This document shows positions 47,799-60,939 of a stretch of 64,000 nucleotides of DNA, piece after piece (position 1 is the first letter of the stretch; each line of letters opens with the position of its first letter). This DNA is from Cardinalis cardinalis. Lineage: Eukaryota > Chordata > Aves > Passeriformes > Cardinalidae. The stretch spans positions 3,157,363-3,221,362 of the forward strand of contig JACDOX010000061.1 of the NCBI GenBank assembly GCA_014549065.1, written 5' to 3'. Below the pieces are notes generated by a model. The model was not told the DNA's origin. It searched no databases and worked only from the letters and a program-made list of their open reading frames with translations. Position numbers and translations under genes: made by a program.

Positions 47799-49284
47799 CC
47801 AGTTGCTGTTGTTACAGTGATGGACCTGCAGCAGGTAATTCTCACTGTTTGCAATGAACAAGTCTGGGCTGCATTTTCGTGTTAAAAAAATTATGTTTGT
47901 GCACGCCGTGAACGTAAACCTAATGATAAAAACAGTGGGAACCAATCTGGAGGTGGTTTGCAATAAAGAGCACAGTACACACTGTCCCAGCCTAGAGCCT
48001 TAATTACTTTGAACAGCACCTAACTGCAAATTTTCCTCCCAGGTTAAGGAAAGAGAAGTGCCAACCATTTCAGCTCCTTGCAGACACACAGTGTCCCCTT
48101 CTTCAGCTAAATGCACTAAACTGAGGAATCTGATATTCTCATCCTGAGTAAATGCTTACTGCCAAGAATATGCAGAGTGAGATTCACAGGATGTTCTCAT
48201 TAAAATCTAGATCCTTGTAAACAGCAAAAGCCAAGGGGGAAAAAAAATATAGGGCTTGAATTTACAAATGAAATCATATTTCATGCATAATTAAAAAGAA
48301 ATTGTGAAATCTGCCCAGGCATGGGAAGCACTGCAGTTTGCTGCAGTTGCAGCTGGCTGCCCAGGGTCTTGCCAGGGCTCCCAACTTGTTTATCCTAAGC
48401 AAAAAGCATTTCAAGGGGAGGAGGCCAAGCCCCAGCACCAGCAGTGTTTGCTTCTGGTCATCTGAGTTGAATTGGAAAGCTTGAAGGGTTTGGAGCCCAT
48501 CAGCCCCTTACCAGGAGTTAAGTCTTTTTTTGTGATGTCTGAATTAGGAACACAGGTGGGAATTAAACAAAACCAAAATGAAACATGGAGAAATGAGAAA
48601 AACTCTCTCAGCTTACTGCACTAAAATGAAACTGGAGAGAACTCTCTCCTTCTCACCCATCCTTTCCTGGCACTGGGTTCTGTTTCTTCCTTTGTGCCCC
48701 TGATGCCCCTCAGGCTGTATCTGGTAGAGGTTCCCACCAGACAGCATTAATTAAAGTGCACCTCTCTCTCCAGAGCCCTTACACTCCTCTCTTGGGTCCA
48801 TCTAGGCAGATTCAATTTTTCACCTTGAAACTTCTTTTTCTTCTTCTTAATCTGTGTGACTGCCTGGCTGTGCTTCTTAATTAGATGAGTTTTATTCTTT
48901 TAAATCTTACCCAGAAATACAGTTTTAACAATTCTGCAGAGGTTCAGAGAAGTATGAATGGCAGCTTCTTCCTATTCCATGATTTCCCAGCAGCTGCCCC
49001 CAAGGGCTTGTGCAGTGATGGAGTTTATGAAGCCTGGAGGGAAGGTTGCTCTGCAGTTAAACAGGAGATGCTGTTGCTGTGTCNCAATCTGCCACCTGTC
49101 ATGAAGATACAGCTGAAAAGGCAGCAAGGGTGGAACTTGGGGCATGGTTGCACCCTTGCAGCCCCTGGAGAGCTCCTTGTCCTGCAGAAACGCTCCCTGC
49201 TCTCAGTGAGGTGGGGCTGGGGCTGGCCAGCAGCGGTGGATGAACATGGCAGCGGCCGTGGGGTGCTCAGGGAGGGGTGCTGGC

Positions 49285-49484
49285 NNNNNNNNNNNNNNNN
49301 NNNNNNNNNNNNNNNNNNNNNNNNNNNNNNNNNNNNNNNNNNNNNNNNNNNNNNNNNNNNNNNNNNNNNNNNNNNNNNNNNNNNNNNNNNNNNNNNNNNN
49401 NNNNNNNNNNNNNNNNNNNNNNNNNNNNNNNNNNNNNNNNNNNNNNNNNNNNNNNNNNNNNNNNNNNNNNNNNNNNNNNNNNNN
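49285..49484. other. Assembly gap (200 N)
   Basis: Exactly 200 consecutive N. The round length suggests a placeholder or scaffolding estimate, so true spacing is unknown. The left flank is G-rich (ggggctggggctggcc, ggagggg), a typical cause of sequencing drop-out in bird genomes. Confidence 0.98.
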
Positions 49485-51998
49485 CAGAAATCCTATGGGA
49501 TTCCTTAAGGGAACTCCTGAGCTCCTCCTGAAGGTCCTGCCCATGGCAGCAGGAGAGGCTCAGCCCTCCTGTGCCCTGCTGTGCGTGGTCCTGCCATGGA
49601 TCAGCTGGGCTGGCGTGGAGGGAAAGCCAAAGAGAGCACTGAGAGAATCCTGCCAGACAGAGCAATTCCTGCTTAGCCACTGGCATCTTGGATTTCAGAG
49701 CAAAGTCATCTTTGCTTTGTCTCACGCAGAGAGCCTCAGCTGGATCAGGGGTGTAAATTTGGGGTGTCAATAGAGGCTCCTGAAACACCTGCTTAGAAAA
49801 NCCAGACCCAGGAAAGCTCCCAGAAGCGATATCAGAGCCAAGCTGTGTCTCCTATCCTGAATGTGAGATTCAGAAAAGTCAANATCAGCTCCAGTGTTTC
49901 CCTTGCAAGGTGTCAGGTGTGGGATTTGGGATTTGTTTCCTTTCTGGGACTTCCCAGGAGCTGCCACAGACACTGAGGCTTCCTGAGGTGCCCTGTTTGC
50001 CCTGGGACACTCTGGGCTCGCCTGATCTTCTGAAGTGCTCCTCTGATTAAATTTAAGATCCAATTATTTAAAAGGTCTGTGCATGCCAAAAGTTTGATAT
50101 TAAGGTGACTTGGGAGCTGCAATTCAGCACAGCCAATGGCCCAGGAGCTCCTGGGGCTGCTGATCTGCATCAGCAGTGGCTGCCTCTAAAAATGTGTCTG
50201 TACCTGACCCCCCTGAGCTCACTCATCTTCCAGCCATGGAGGATGGAACTGGGTGTCTCTCTCCAGATCCCATTAATGTCCCCACCACCAGGCTGTTCCC
50301 ACCTCCAGCTCAGCAGCAATGCTGGTTTTTAGCAGTCAGGTTTGCTGTTTTCAAGCATGGAGCCAGAAGGAAGNTGGATAATGCAGTTAAATTAAATGGA
50401 CTAGTTCACTTAGAAAATCCTTTGCTAATTCCTGCTGTTTTCCAAGCTGCTAAAAAATTTAAGGAGACAATAATGCATGTCACTGTAGACAAGTAAAATA
50501 GCACAATTACTTGTGTTTTAATTTTTTTTAACCTCCTTTGTGTTGCAAACTTGCCAGANGGTTGAAAACTAGGATGTTAAAGAGAATAATTAAGAATAAT
50601 AAGAGGTAGGATTTGTATCAGAATGGNTTTAGAGTGGGATAAATCAAATATCTGCATGTAGGAACATGCAGACCATTTACTTTTTGCTTGTCTAGGAGCA
50701 GCCTGAGCCTGTGTTGTCTCCCTGAGCCTTCACCTCCAGGTACAGCACTGTGGCAGTACCTGCCTTTTGCACAAGCCAGCTCCAGCTGGGATGTGGAGGC
50801 AAAAGGAAAATATTGTTTCACCTGGCTTCTCCAGTAAATCTGTCTCCTGGATGTGACTGGAAATCTGATGATGAACTTCAATTATTCAGCTAATTGGGAG
50901 ATGAGTTAATTTTTGTGTCAAGCTGTGCAAATAAGTCAATGGGTTTAAAATCCTCCCAGCCCAATACCAGTCTTTTTGACATGCCTCTGAATGCCTTCTC
51001 CTTTTTATGCTTTCCTCTACACTAAAAGAGAGGTTAATATTATTTATTTTTTGCAGAAAGAAAAAAACCAACAATATCAAGTGTTTTGAAAGCTGTGACC
51101 TGGAGGCTTTCATTGTGCTGTGCAGTCAAGGGCAAGGCTCATATTCAGAATTGCAGAGAGACAGACAACAACATGGATCAACATTATTAAAGTTATTCAG
51201 CTGAAAGAGAATAAAAAAAACCTACACCAATACCCCAGACATCAAATATTTACTGGTAAGTGCAGTGAAACAGGTATAAAGAGGTGGTTGTGTTCTGAGT
51301 TTTAAAGACCAAATTACCTTCCCAGCAAAAGGGCTGCTGAGTGAGGTTTCCATCCCACCAGCAGCTGTGGCTTTTCTGTGAAATAATGGGGCAATTATGC
51401 CTTGTTGACCTCAGGAGTGTTTGTAGGGAACAGGAGGAGAAGCAGGAGCTGGTCAGGGCACACTGGCACAGAGGGAGAGCATCACCCATCAGCAGCAGCT
51501 CCACACTGTCTCTGGGACAGGAAAGAGGAATTTTAGTTTATTTTCTTTTTTTTTTCCTTGCAAATAATGCCCCAGGCTGCTCTGACTCTGGCTGCTGGAA
51601 CATGTTCAGCCCCACACATCAGCTTTGCCTGGTGCCAAAAGGGTGAGTGGGTGCCCAGGCTGGGCAGGGGACGTGGAGGCAGCTGAGTCCCTGTGCTGAG
51701 GAGCTGGGTGCTGCCAAGTCTGCCTTCCCCAGCTCAAAGGGCAGCCTGAGGTGGGAGCACTGCAGCAGCACAGATGGGCTGAGCTGCAGAAGGGAACAGA
51801 GCACTTCCCCAGATTTTCCCTCCAGTGCCTGAGCTTCTGAGGCTAATGAAGCTTTAAGGGATAATGTGAATTGCTGCATAAATTGATATCCTTTGCTAAT
51901 TGCATCAGCATTTTGCTTTGATGATGTTCTAGTATAAGGTGCCAAGAAACTAATAACATACAACAGCAGTAGCTATGTTACAAAAAACAAAAGTTGAT

Positions 51999-52019
51999 GA
52001 TTGATTGATTGATTGATTG
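51999..52019. repeat. (TTGA)n microsatellite
   Basis: About five tandem copies of ttga/gatt, ending at an N call (52020). Confidence 0.85.
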
Positions 52020-55000
52020 NTTGGTTGAGCATCTGATGATTCATGGAGCTGTGAGTCAGGTCACCAGGAAAGGTTTGGAAAAGTTCAGTGGAAAAGTATT
52101 TCAACATAGTAAAGGATCATCACTTTAAAAAAATCAACCCCCAAACATTGTCAGAACATGATTCAGGCTACTCAGAGGAAGGTCACCTTGTTCTGCTTGC
52201 TGAGATGAGACTTCTCACCACCCACAAGTTGCTTCAATCCTCTCTTGCTTTTCCCCCTCTCTGACTGCCAGCCAGTCATCTTGGCCCCGCTGCAGGAAAT
52301 CAGGTGGCCAGAAAACCCTGCTGAAGGTCTTCAGAGCCAAATGACTCTCAGGCCAGGGCTGCTGTGAATACCTCACCAGCATTTCCAGGGCCAAATTGGA
52401 CAGAGGCACACTGACTCTCTTTAGCTCGGGGTCTGACAGAAGGAAAAGCCCTGGTATTCCTGCACTCTGCTGCCTCTGTGTCAGATGGTTGATAGCAAAC
52501 AAATTGTTATTACCTTGGCAGTTGGTTGGAAAGAGAAACTCATTCACTCCATCTTTTTAAGGACATAAAATAGCTCATTGAAGTGGTGCCATTCCCTGAG
52601 AGCCAGGGGCTGTGTCCTGCATGGCTGTGACCTCCTTGCTGCTCCTGGCCNGCCTGTTTATCCTTATTTTGGGCACTTCTGCCTTGACCTTGTGGCAACC
52701 TCCTCTCACTGCTGTGGTGTTNATAAATGCATTTAATGTCTCCAACTTCTGTGCTCCAGGGAGGCCCCTCCCCATCTCCACTGTGTGAACCAGAGGTGTT
52801 TGCAGGGGCAGCAGGGTCACAACGGTGACACCAAAGCCAGGAGCTGAGTTTGCTGTCCTGCTGAAGGCAAGGATTCCACGCCTTCATTTTCTTGGGTGTA
52901 ATTTGTGATGGAAACTGTTTATGATGGCTGTGAGGAGGTGGCTGGCTGGCNGGCCACTGGTGTGGGAGGTGGGTGCTCAGCCAGCAGGGCAGGAACAAAC
53001 CCAAACATCCTGACAGATCCTGGGAACACAAAACTCCTGTAAACCATGGACAGANGCACTGCTGCCTCCTGAAAAGATATACAGGTTGAATGAGAAGAAA
53101 GTAGAGGTGAGCCCAAAGGTGCANGGCCATGGGATGGTGTTTGGGGATGTGCACATACCCACCTCCTTGTTAGGGATTAAAACACATCTCAGTGGTTGAG
53201 AAAAATCATCCAGGTTGCATGAAAGCATTGCTAATTTCCAAATGAAGGAAAAACTGAAGAATTCCACTAGAACCACCTGGATTATCCACCAGGATTTCCT
53301 CACTTTTCAGCTCCTGGCCCCTCTGCTTCACCTGCATGATTTTTATTCCCATGTATTCCTTTTTTCATTGACACCAACCATGTCACTGGAAAGTCTTATT
53401 GAATAATGTAGAAATGTCTACAGGAAAATACATTGCTAAAGAGATTTCTGCAAGCAAATAATTTCAAGCCAATCCAATTTATTTCTGGAGCTACATATGC
53501 ATAGATCTGTGTTTATCCTCACAGGACTTCAGACGTTGTGCCTGTGCCATTCCTTTAAACCAGTGGAGGAAATACAGGCTAAAAAAAATTTACAACCAAG
53601 TGGATGTATTAAAATGGGAAGGATGAGAAGAACTCTCGTGATCTCAGCTCTGCATCCATGAAAGCTATCCAGGGAAAATTTATGGATATTTTGTCCAGGT
53701 GCTCAGGCTGATTGTACAGGAAGAAGTCAGTCCTCACTTGGATAAAGGATAAGATGATTAAACTAAGGATAAAATGATTAAGTTTATTTGAAGTTTCTGT
53801 GGTCATGGGCAGCAGTATCTAAATCACACCAACAATTGCTATTAAGTCCTGCCAACATGAAGAATTTCTTGTTTAATCTGATTCCACTTTTCACATTAAT
53901 TTAGCTAAATGAATGCAAGTCACAGTGTATTGAGAGAGTGGCTTACTTTAATTAATCTTAAACCAGTTCCAGGTCAAATGCAATAACTAGGAAGAAGTCA
54001 CTAAAACTGATATAAATGTGTCTGTATAGGGATTTCCCTGTTTAATTAAATGGGGTTTAAGTCTTGCTTTTATAGAAAATGATGCAACTTTCACGTGTAA
54101 AGGCTTGGATCAGTTAATCAACCTTAAAAATTTAACTCTAAAAAGTTACAAATTAATAAAATAATCAAAGATGCTGGCAGGAAAAACNTATGAGAGCAAT
54201 CCAGGACACTATTTCCATTATTCTGTTGGTTTAATCATTGGATTTCCCTGTCCCTGTTGGCCCTGCTGCTGCATGAGGTAGGTGTGAAGCAGCTGAAATC
54301 TGGTCTTCAGCTTCTCCTTTCCTCCACATTTCTGACACATAATGAATTTCTCTTGCTTTTTAGCAGGGTGATGAAAGCAGAGGCACTGCAGCACTTGGGT
54401 TTGGTCCAGCTAGGGGCTGAGGCTGAGGTAAGTGTGGGGCTCTGATGGATCATTTGCTGATTTAGGATGGGTGCTTTGTGCCACAAGGGTGCGATTCCCA
54501 AATGAGTGGATCCCAGACCTTGTTCCCCCACGGCCAATTATACAGCTCTTACCAATTTTATGCTTTGTTGGGTATTTTTAAACCAGCCCAAAGGAACTGT
54601 GTNTGTGTGGAAAATAATTGCTAACAGCACCGTTCATAACTCTTCCTCTGCTTCAAGTTTATGCCTCCACACTTGATGTTACCCATTATGCAGAGATCAA
54701 TGTGTCAAAATGAGGTAGATTTACAGTGAAGATAATTCTGCTTCTGAGTTTGAAAAAAAAAAGAGTGTGATATTTTCACTGAGTTAATCAAAGGAATTCA
54801 AAGGGGGTTTAAATCTTTCAATTTTCCATGGCTCATGGAGGAGATGAAAAGGGTTTGACCTCTAGTAAACCAGCTGAATTCATGTGGTGGCTCTGTAGAT
54901 AAATAAAATGTCCACCCAGACAGAATATTGATTACTTAGGTACCATTTGCTGAATCCCAAATAGGACCATCAAACACAATGGCAAAGAAGTGTCATAAAA

Positions 55001-55526
55001 TACATCAGGGCATCCAAAGTGTTGGGCTTAATGCAAAAAGACAAGTTAAATAAGTGGCATTAAACTAACAGGGCTGAGAAGTGGCAAGNTGCATTGTTCC
55101 AGGGCATTGTTCATGGCAGTGGCAGGAGCCCCCACTCACACTGGCACTTGCTTTAGGGGCAGCTTGATAAAGGCACCGAGGCTGTCACAGCAAATTTGGC
55201 CTCCAANTGCTCCCACCTGGCACTGAGACAGGAGGCTCTGGCCAGGTGGTTCACCTGAGAAGGAATTACCCCTCTGTGCCATTTGCAGCTGCATTTTTTA
55301 AGGTGTTGGTTGTGGATCAGAGCTCTCAGACTCTGAGGTGACAACTCCTGGGGCTGCTGGGGGCACTGCAAGTGTCACTGCTGGGGACAGCGGCCACTCG
55401 CACACAATGCTGGGATCAACACACAGGGAGGATCCGTCACCCTTTGTTAGACATTAGGGATGANAGAATTGGGGTTTTTCACCTCCTGAGAGACCANAGC
55501 CCTGGATGCATATATCCACCTGGTTC

Positions 55527-55719
55527 AAACAAAAANGCCCACAAAANCAAACAAACAAACTTAAAGAAAAGAAACCACAAAAAAACCCCACAAACAAAAA
55601 AAATTTCCAAACCTCAAAACCCAAAAATCCTAACAAACCCACAAAACAAAACCAAAATCCCAAACCCAAAAAAATAAAAAAAACCCCCACAAAACAAAAC
55701 CAAAACCAAACCAAACATA
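55527..55719. repeat. A/C-rich low-complexity block
   Basis: Nearly 200 bp made almost only of A and C on the plus strand (runs such as caaacaaacaaac and accaaaaccaaacc). Read as protein it gives Lys/Asn/Pro/Thr strings that should not be taken as a gene. N calls fall at its left end. Confidence 0.85.
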
Positions 55720-57731
55720 GGTTTGACTATCAGAAAAAACTGAACCAGTAGCAGGGTACAAAGAGACAAAGTGACAGATATTCTCACATGAAAGAAATTA
55801 AAGTAAGTAATTTTTGCTCTTTTATATATTTGTGCAAGAAGTCACCATGAAATTCATATCCTGTTTCACCTTCTTTCTACAGAAAATACAAAAACTGCAA
55901 TTAATTCCGAATGTAGCAGCGCTGCTGGAAGAAGTGCTCATAAGCCAAACCTCAGACTAACAATCTGGTTAGTAATATTTCCAAGTTGAGATAATTTTGG
56001 ACTTGTCATCTTTGGCCAAAGTTCCAAGCCAGGCATATTTTCTTTTGTATTAAATATTTTATGTGTCATGAGGCAAAAATGAAAATAAACCTGGACTTAT
56101 TTCATAGAGCTGTCTTCAGACAGAGCTGTAAGGACTATTTGTTGGTTTGGCTTTTCTTGGACGACAGTGGACTTCACATTGGAAGAATATGTGCTGTTGT
56201 AGGCCCAGAGTAATCCTTTCAGCAGATGTGGGTCTCTCCAGTAATTCTTGTAGCAGGGTATGAACCTCTGGATCTGAGCAGAGAAATGGGGTGGATCTGG
56301 GTCTGATGGGGGTATGGACCCTCTCACCCTGCTATGGAAATGTTGAAGGGAATGAATTCAGAAATAGAGCCCTCTTTGCAGCAATTTATGCCTTTCAGGG
56401 CTTATCCAAACCCTTCTGCTGGGGATCTGCTGAATTGCTGCATGAGCTGAGGTCAGTACCTCAGCTCCTTCTGAAGGGCTTTTTCATTGCTGGGTTTTGG
56501 TGTANATGGGGGGGATGGACTTGCACAAACATCTCCTTGGACCCAAGGAAGCAGANCAACAGGACAAGGATGAGCTGGACTTGATGAGAATGTACCAGCC
56601 AAGGAGGAACCTGCAGGCGTTATGGTTTGTGCTNGTGTTTGGCCATAGGGGGAGGATTATGAAAATATCTGTGTAAAAAACCCCAACAGTTGAAGACCAG
56701 AGTTTTTGAGAAAAAGACTAAAAGAATTCTGTTCAATTCAGTTTCTAAGTGTGTTAGAGGTCAGACTGTAGGTTCTGTGTCTGATGGGCAGACACCTGAG
56801 CTAGCACCAGCTCCTTGGTTTTAATGAGGGAAAAATCACCAAAAGCAGAGAGGGGTTTTTATGCTTTGGCATGGGTTGTGCTGCTGCTGTGGGAGACCTC
56901 AGGAGGGACCTGGTAGGGTTTGCACACAGCCCTTGCTCTGTGCATCCTGTGTTTGAGCCCATATCTGGGAGCTTTCCTGCCTTTTACACTGGTTAGGTAT
57001 TTGGGGCACTGGAATAGGCTCCAGTGCTCACTGAGCTGGTGCTGGATTGCCAAAATCCCACCTCTGCCTGGGCTGACTTTATGTGATTTTGTGCCTGTNA
57101 GGTGAGAGATAAAGTGGATTTTCCTGGGGCTATGAGCACAATATCTAATCTCTATCCCCTGGATTTTGAATGGTGTGATTTCAGGTTAATAATTAACAAT
57201 GCAGGTTAATGGAAATAAATNTGTCAGCTGCACTGGTTGCTGGGGCCCTTTGTTTTCTTATGGCTGCCCATGTTTTGGAGATGGAGGAATTCCCAGAAGT
57301 GGCTTTGCTGATTTGTTTGCACGTGGAGCCATTTGGTCCATCTCATCCCCAAACCTCCCCTTGCCCNCTTTAATGCTCTGGTGGTGCTGCTTTCCCTCAG
57401 CTGCTTCTTTCCAGGCAGCAATACTGAACAGGGGGAATACAATTTTACAGATAAAAAGGCTGGATAATTAAACAGAGCTTCTATAAGTGCATTAAGGTTT
57501 AGCCTGATGCCTGGTTGGAGAAACTCAATTTTTTAGATACCAAACTATCCTTCTGCCCTAAAAAGACAAAAGTCATATCCATCCCACAGATGGGAGACAC
57601 AAAAGCAGGATTCACTTCTCCCTTCTCTGAGCTCAGTGTTCATTGTAATAGGGGGATAATTTTTTATTATTAATGATTATTTATTTTCCTCTTATTTTCT
57701 TATGGTCCCTGCTGGGCACAGACTACCAAGG

Positions 57732-57757
57732 AAATAAAATCCTGNTGACATCTAGTG
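57732..57757. repeat. 26-bp word, copy A, containing a CTCF-like core
   Basis: Shares aataaaatc and tgacatctagtg, in the same 26-bp spacing, with 62739-62764. On the minus strand the core with flank reads GCAGCCACTAGATGTCA, one base from the CCACTAGATGGCA form of the CTCF motif. Function is inferred. Confidence 0.4.
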
Positions 57758-58681
57758 GCTGCTGGGGCTTCTCTGAGGCATTAAGAGGTGAGAGTGCCTC
57801 TGCTTTGGGCATTTCAGCAGGCTGTGCACAGAACAGACATGGAAATTGAGCTTTCAAGACCAACAGANTCCCAGAACCTGAATTTAGAGACCTCCCCATC
57901 TTGCTCAAGGACAATATTGCTGGAATTGCTTTGATTTGTGCAGCAGTCTAAGCAGTCCTGTCCCACCTTCCTGGTCATACCNGGCACCTGTGATATTTTG
58001 GAGACACCAGAGATGGGTGATGTCACCAAACTAAATAAATCCAGATTTCCTTTAGAACAGTCCCTGATGTCCCACTGCCTGGCTGTGTGCTCAAATGTAT
58101 CACAGGAAGATTGGTTTGCAGATGCCTGGTGAGAGAAATTTGGGCCAATTACAGAAATATTTTGAAAAGCCAATTTGCAAGGAACATAATGTGGCACTAC
58201 GTGTTAATTAGCAAATCCAAAAGGAAATACTGAGTGAAGCTGGGAGATCTGGGGTGGGTGGTAGAACACAGGCTGCTTTCATGCCAAGGAAAGCTGGTGC
58301 TTAGACAAGGAACATTGATGTGATTTGAGTTTGGACACGAAGTTTGGGCAGCTCCTGCCAGTGTGCATCAGCAGTTGGAGGTGAGTGTGGCTGAGGAGAG
58401 GCTTGAAAAACAACAACTGCAGAAAGGAAGCAACACCTGTGTGCTGCAGGGCTCCTGGCAGCTGTTTCCCCCAGGGCAGCCTCGGGGAAGGGTTACCCTC
58501 ATTAAGGCAGAGCACAGATGCCAGCTTGGTCTTTTCCCATTGCTCTGCGCCTGGAATGGGGAAACAAGCTTTGATTTTGTGATGAATGAGTGAAATTGTA
58601 TTTGGGTTGTGCTCGAACAAATCAGCAGTAATTTCAGAGTGCCTGAGCCAGGGACAAGGCTGGCACGTGGGGCAGCACTGT

Positions 58682-58747
58682 GTTGCTGCTGTTTCTGTGT
58701 GTTGCTGCTGTTTCTGTGTGTTGCTGCTGTTTCTGTGTGTTGCTGCT
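58682..58747. repeat. 19-bp tandem repeat, about 3.5 copies
   Basis: Perfect tandem units gttgctgctgtttctgtgt at 58682-58700, 58701-58719 and 58720-58738, then a partial copy to 58747. Complete identity between units suggests recent expansion. Confidence 0.95.
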
Positions 58748-58823
58748 CTCTCAGGCAGCCACAGCCTGGCATGAGCTGGGCACTGCCTCACCCAGCCAGG
58801 ACTCTCAGATCCAAACACAGAAT

Positions 58824-58826
<3 letters not shown>

Positions 58827-58856
<30 letters not shown>
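58827..58856. repeat. (CA)15 microsatellite
   Basis: Fifteen perfect CA dinucleotides, 80 bp downstream of the 19-bp tandem repeat. Likely polymorphic. Confidence 0.97.
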
Positions 58857-58859
<3 letters not shown>

Positions 58860-59139
58860 CCAGTTTCAATGAAATAAAAAATACCAGAGGGGGACAGCCA
58901 GGCAGTTCATCCCCTCCCGCTCACCATCTGCCCCTGCAGCCCCACATCTCCCCTGGTCATCCAGCTGGCCTGGCTGGTGCTGTGGGCAAAAGCTTGCACA
59001 TGTCCTGCACTCATGGCTTGCTGGGGAGGTTTGAAAGAGAGAAATTACAGGGGAAACTGAGGCTTGTGAAGTGCAGTTGACAGGTTTCAGCATGGCCAGC
59101 CAACACAGCGCGTGTCCAGCTAGGAATGGGGGTGGCCCA

Positions 59140-59235
59140 TCATGTATAATTCATCAGGAAATGAGAGCTGCAATTATGATGTGTTTGCACAGCAATGTGC
59201 CTGTAATTGCTGGATATATTTACACCCATTACAGC
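59140..59235. promoter_or_regulatory. Candidate conserved non-coding element
   Basis: A compact stretch with many homeobox-type TAATT/ATTA cores (tataattcatc, gcaattatgatg, ctgtaattgctgg, cattaca) in otherwise mixed, N-free sequence. This is only a compositional impression; no alignment was possible. Confidence 0.2.
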
Positions 59236-59670
59236 TCAGTACAGAGAGAAATGAACCCCTTCCCCTTCCCCTTTCGTGCTGCAGTGCTTTGAATCCTCTG
59301 AGTAGTCAGGGCTCAGACACCAGCACCCTCCTAGGAGGAAAAAGCAAGCAGTCTCNTTTTTAACAGGAACCCAGGTTAAAAATGATGATTGGGCACCAAT
59401 CAGGCAGCAGGGAAGGTATGTGGCAATACAAGAACCCTACAAATAAAGAGGCAGAAAGAAAACCTCTGGAGGGAGCAGGCTGCACAGAGGGGAATGCAGC
59501 ACATCCCNGCTCCAGATGTGGCTGCAGAAGGTTCCTGCCTGCCTTCCCCTGGCTCTGTGCCGCAGGGCAGGAGTGGCACCTCCCATGGGAACCTGTCTCC
59601 TTCCTCTGCTGCACCCCAGGTGAGAGCTGAGCCCACTGCAGGTGAGCCTGGGCTGCACAGAACCCTCAGT

Positions 59671-59739
59671 AACTCAGATCTGTTCGTGGGACTCTTCACT
59701 CAAGGCCGCGTGCATAAAGTGCCAGCCANAGTGAACTGG
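59671..59739. repeat. Diverged repeat pair, copy A
   Basis: The core 59701-59739 aligns without gaps to 60901-60939 (30 of 38 called bases identical). Weaker similarity extends left through a 'gatctgttcgtggg' versus 'gacctgtttatggg' block. Looks like an old interspersed element or duplicated regulatory sequence. Confidence 0.55.
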
Positions 59740-60616
59740 GGAGGCAAGGTCTGACCATGAATAAATGTTTCCAGACTGGGGATTCACTTTTGTTTAGAAA
59801 CACCTAATGTTATTTTTGCACTCAAGTCCAATTTTGAAAATGGAGTTGAGAGCAGGGCTCCCTGGAAGCCCCGACCTCAGGGCTTGTCTGCAGGAGGAAC
59901 TCTACCTGCATTTCTCCTGTAGTCAAAATGTAAGTGAATTAAANTAAATCCAATTATGGCCACGTTTTCTCTGATGGAGCACATCCACACAGGCTCACCA
60001 TCTGCTTTAACTAATCTCTGCCCTGAATTCATAGCCCTGTGTTGTTCAAGTTAGTCTTCTGGGGTATTTTTGAGTAAACAAAGATTAAATCTGTTCAAAA
60101 ATATGATTTACAGCAATGTTTATGTATGGGTGTTCTACATAACTTCAGTCTTGTTTTGAGCTGTTTTCCATGCAATATTAATCTGTTTTCCAACTGATGA
60201 AATGAAATGTGTGCTAACTCTTAATATGCAATCCCTCACCTTGGACTGACAGTGGTTTATGCTGGCTTTTGTTGAAAGGGCTCCTGATTGAGTTGAATTA
60301 TGTTGAAGTAAGTCAATGACCTGGAGAGGCATTCNAGGTTTAGGGAGTTGCCTGTGTTTAAATGGGGCTTAAAGTTGTCACACCTGTAATTGAACTGTTT
60401 CAATGCATTTTATGTATGCACAATCAGGTTCCAGGTAATCTATGGTCCTTCAAGGCAGGTAAGAAAGTACATGCAATTCCTTAGGAGGAGCCTGCTGTAT
60501 ACATAAAAGCAGATTCAAGATGTAATTTTCATTACTTACTTGCTTTAGAGCTTTGTTTTCTTTCNCCCTCCTTACATTTTTTACCAGTTATCTCCAGGAA
60601 AAACCTTCCAGTGTTG

Positions 60617-60640
60617 CTCCATGAGAGCTCCATGAGAGCT
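60617..60640. repeat. Short tandem duplication (11-12 bp, two copies)
   Basis: The word ctccatgagagct occurs twice in overlapping tandem. A simple local duplication. Confidence 0.7.
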
Positions 60641-60865
60641 GGCATGATTTCATGTGCCCACCACAGACATGGACCCTGAGTGTGACAAGAGTTGTGGGCA
60701 AATCCCAAACCCACTCCTCCNGCCCCAGGTACACCACCAATGGCTCTGTATCAGCTTTTTCCCAGGGCTAATGAATCTCCAATTAACAATTTCTTCTGTC
60801 TGTTGGGCACTNATCTAACAGAGATGTGGTTGTCATGATGTAACAAGGCTCCAAGTCATGTTGGT

Positions 60866-60939
60866 AAGTGAGACCTGTTTATGGGTACTATAATTTAATT
60901 CAAGGCCTGTTGCATAAAATGCCAGTCAGAATGAATTAG
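60866..60939. repeat. Diverged repeat pair, copy B
   Basis: Partner of 59671-59739. The core caaggcctgttgcataaaat is the less CpG-containing version; several differences from copy A are C/T or G/A. Confidence 0.55.

Noticed and set aside
48885..49508. 207-codon open frame
   Set aside because: One third of it is the 200-N gap; the remainder has no recognisable similarity.
52540..53154. 204-codon minus-strand open frame
   Set aside because: Several N codons hide possible stops; the peptide is low-similarity and His/Ser/Pro-rich with no exon structure.
53743..53785. Tandem 'aaggataaaatgattaa' pair
   Set aside because: Only two imperfect short copies; ordinary AT-rich slippage.
55372..55751. 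Lys/Asn/Pro-rich open frames
   Set aside because: Direct translation of the A/C-rich low-complexity block.
56097..56327. 76-codon minus-strand open frame (contains YWRDPHLLKGLLWAYNS)
   Set aside because: The peptide looks superficially protein-like but I can tie it to no family, and there is no clear splice or start context.
58682..58747. CRISPR-like or other spaced repeat array
   Set aside because: Units are directly abutting with no spacers, in a vertebrate genome; it is a simple tandem repeat.
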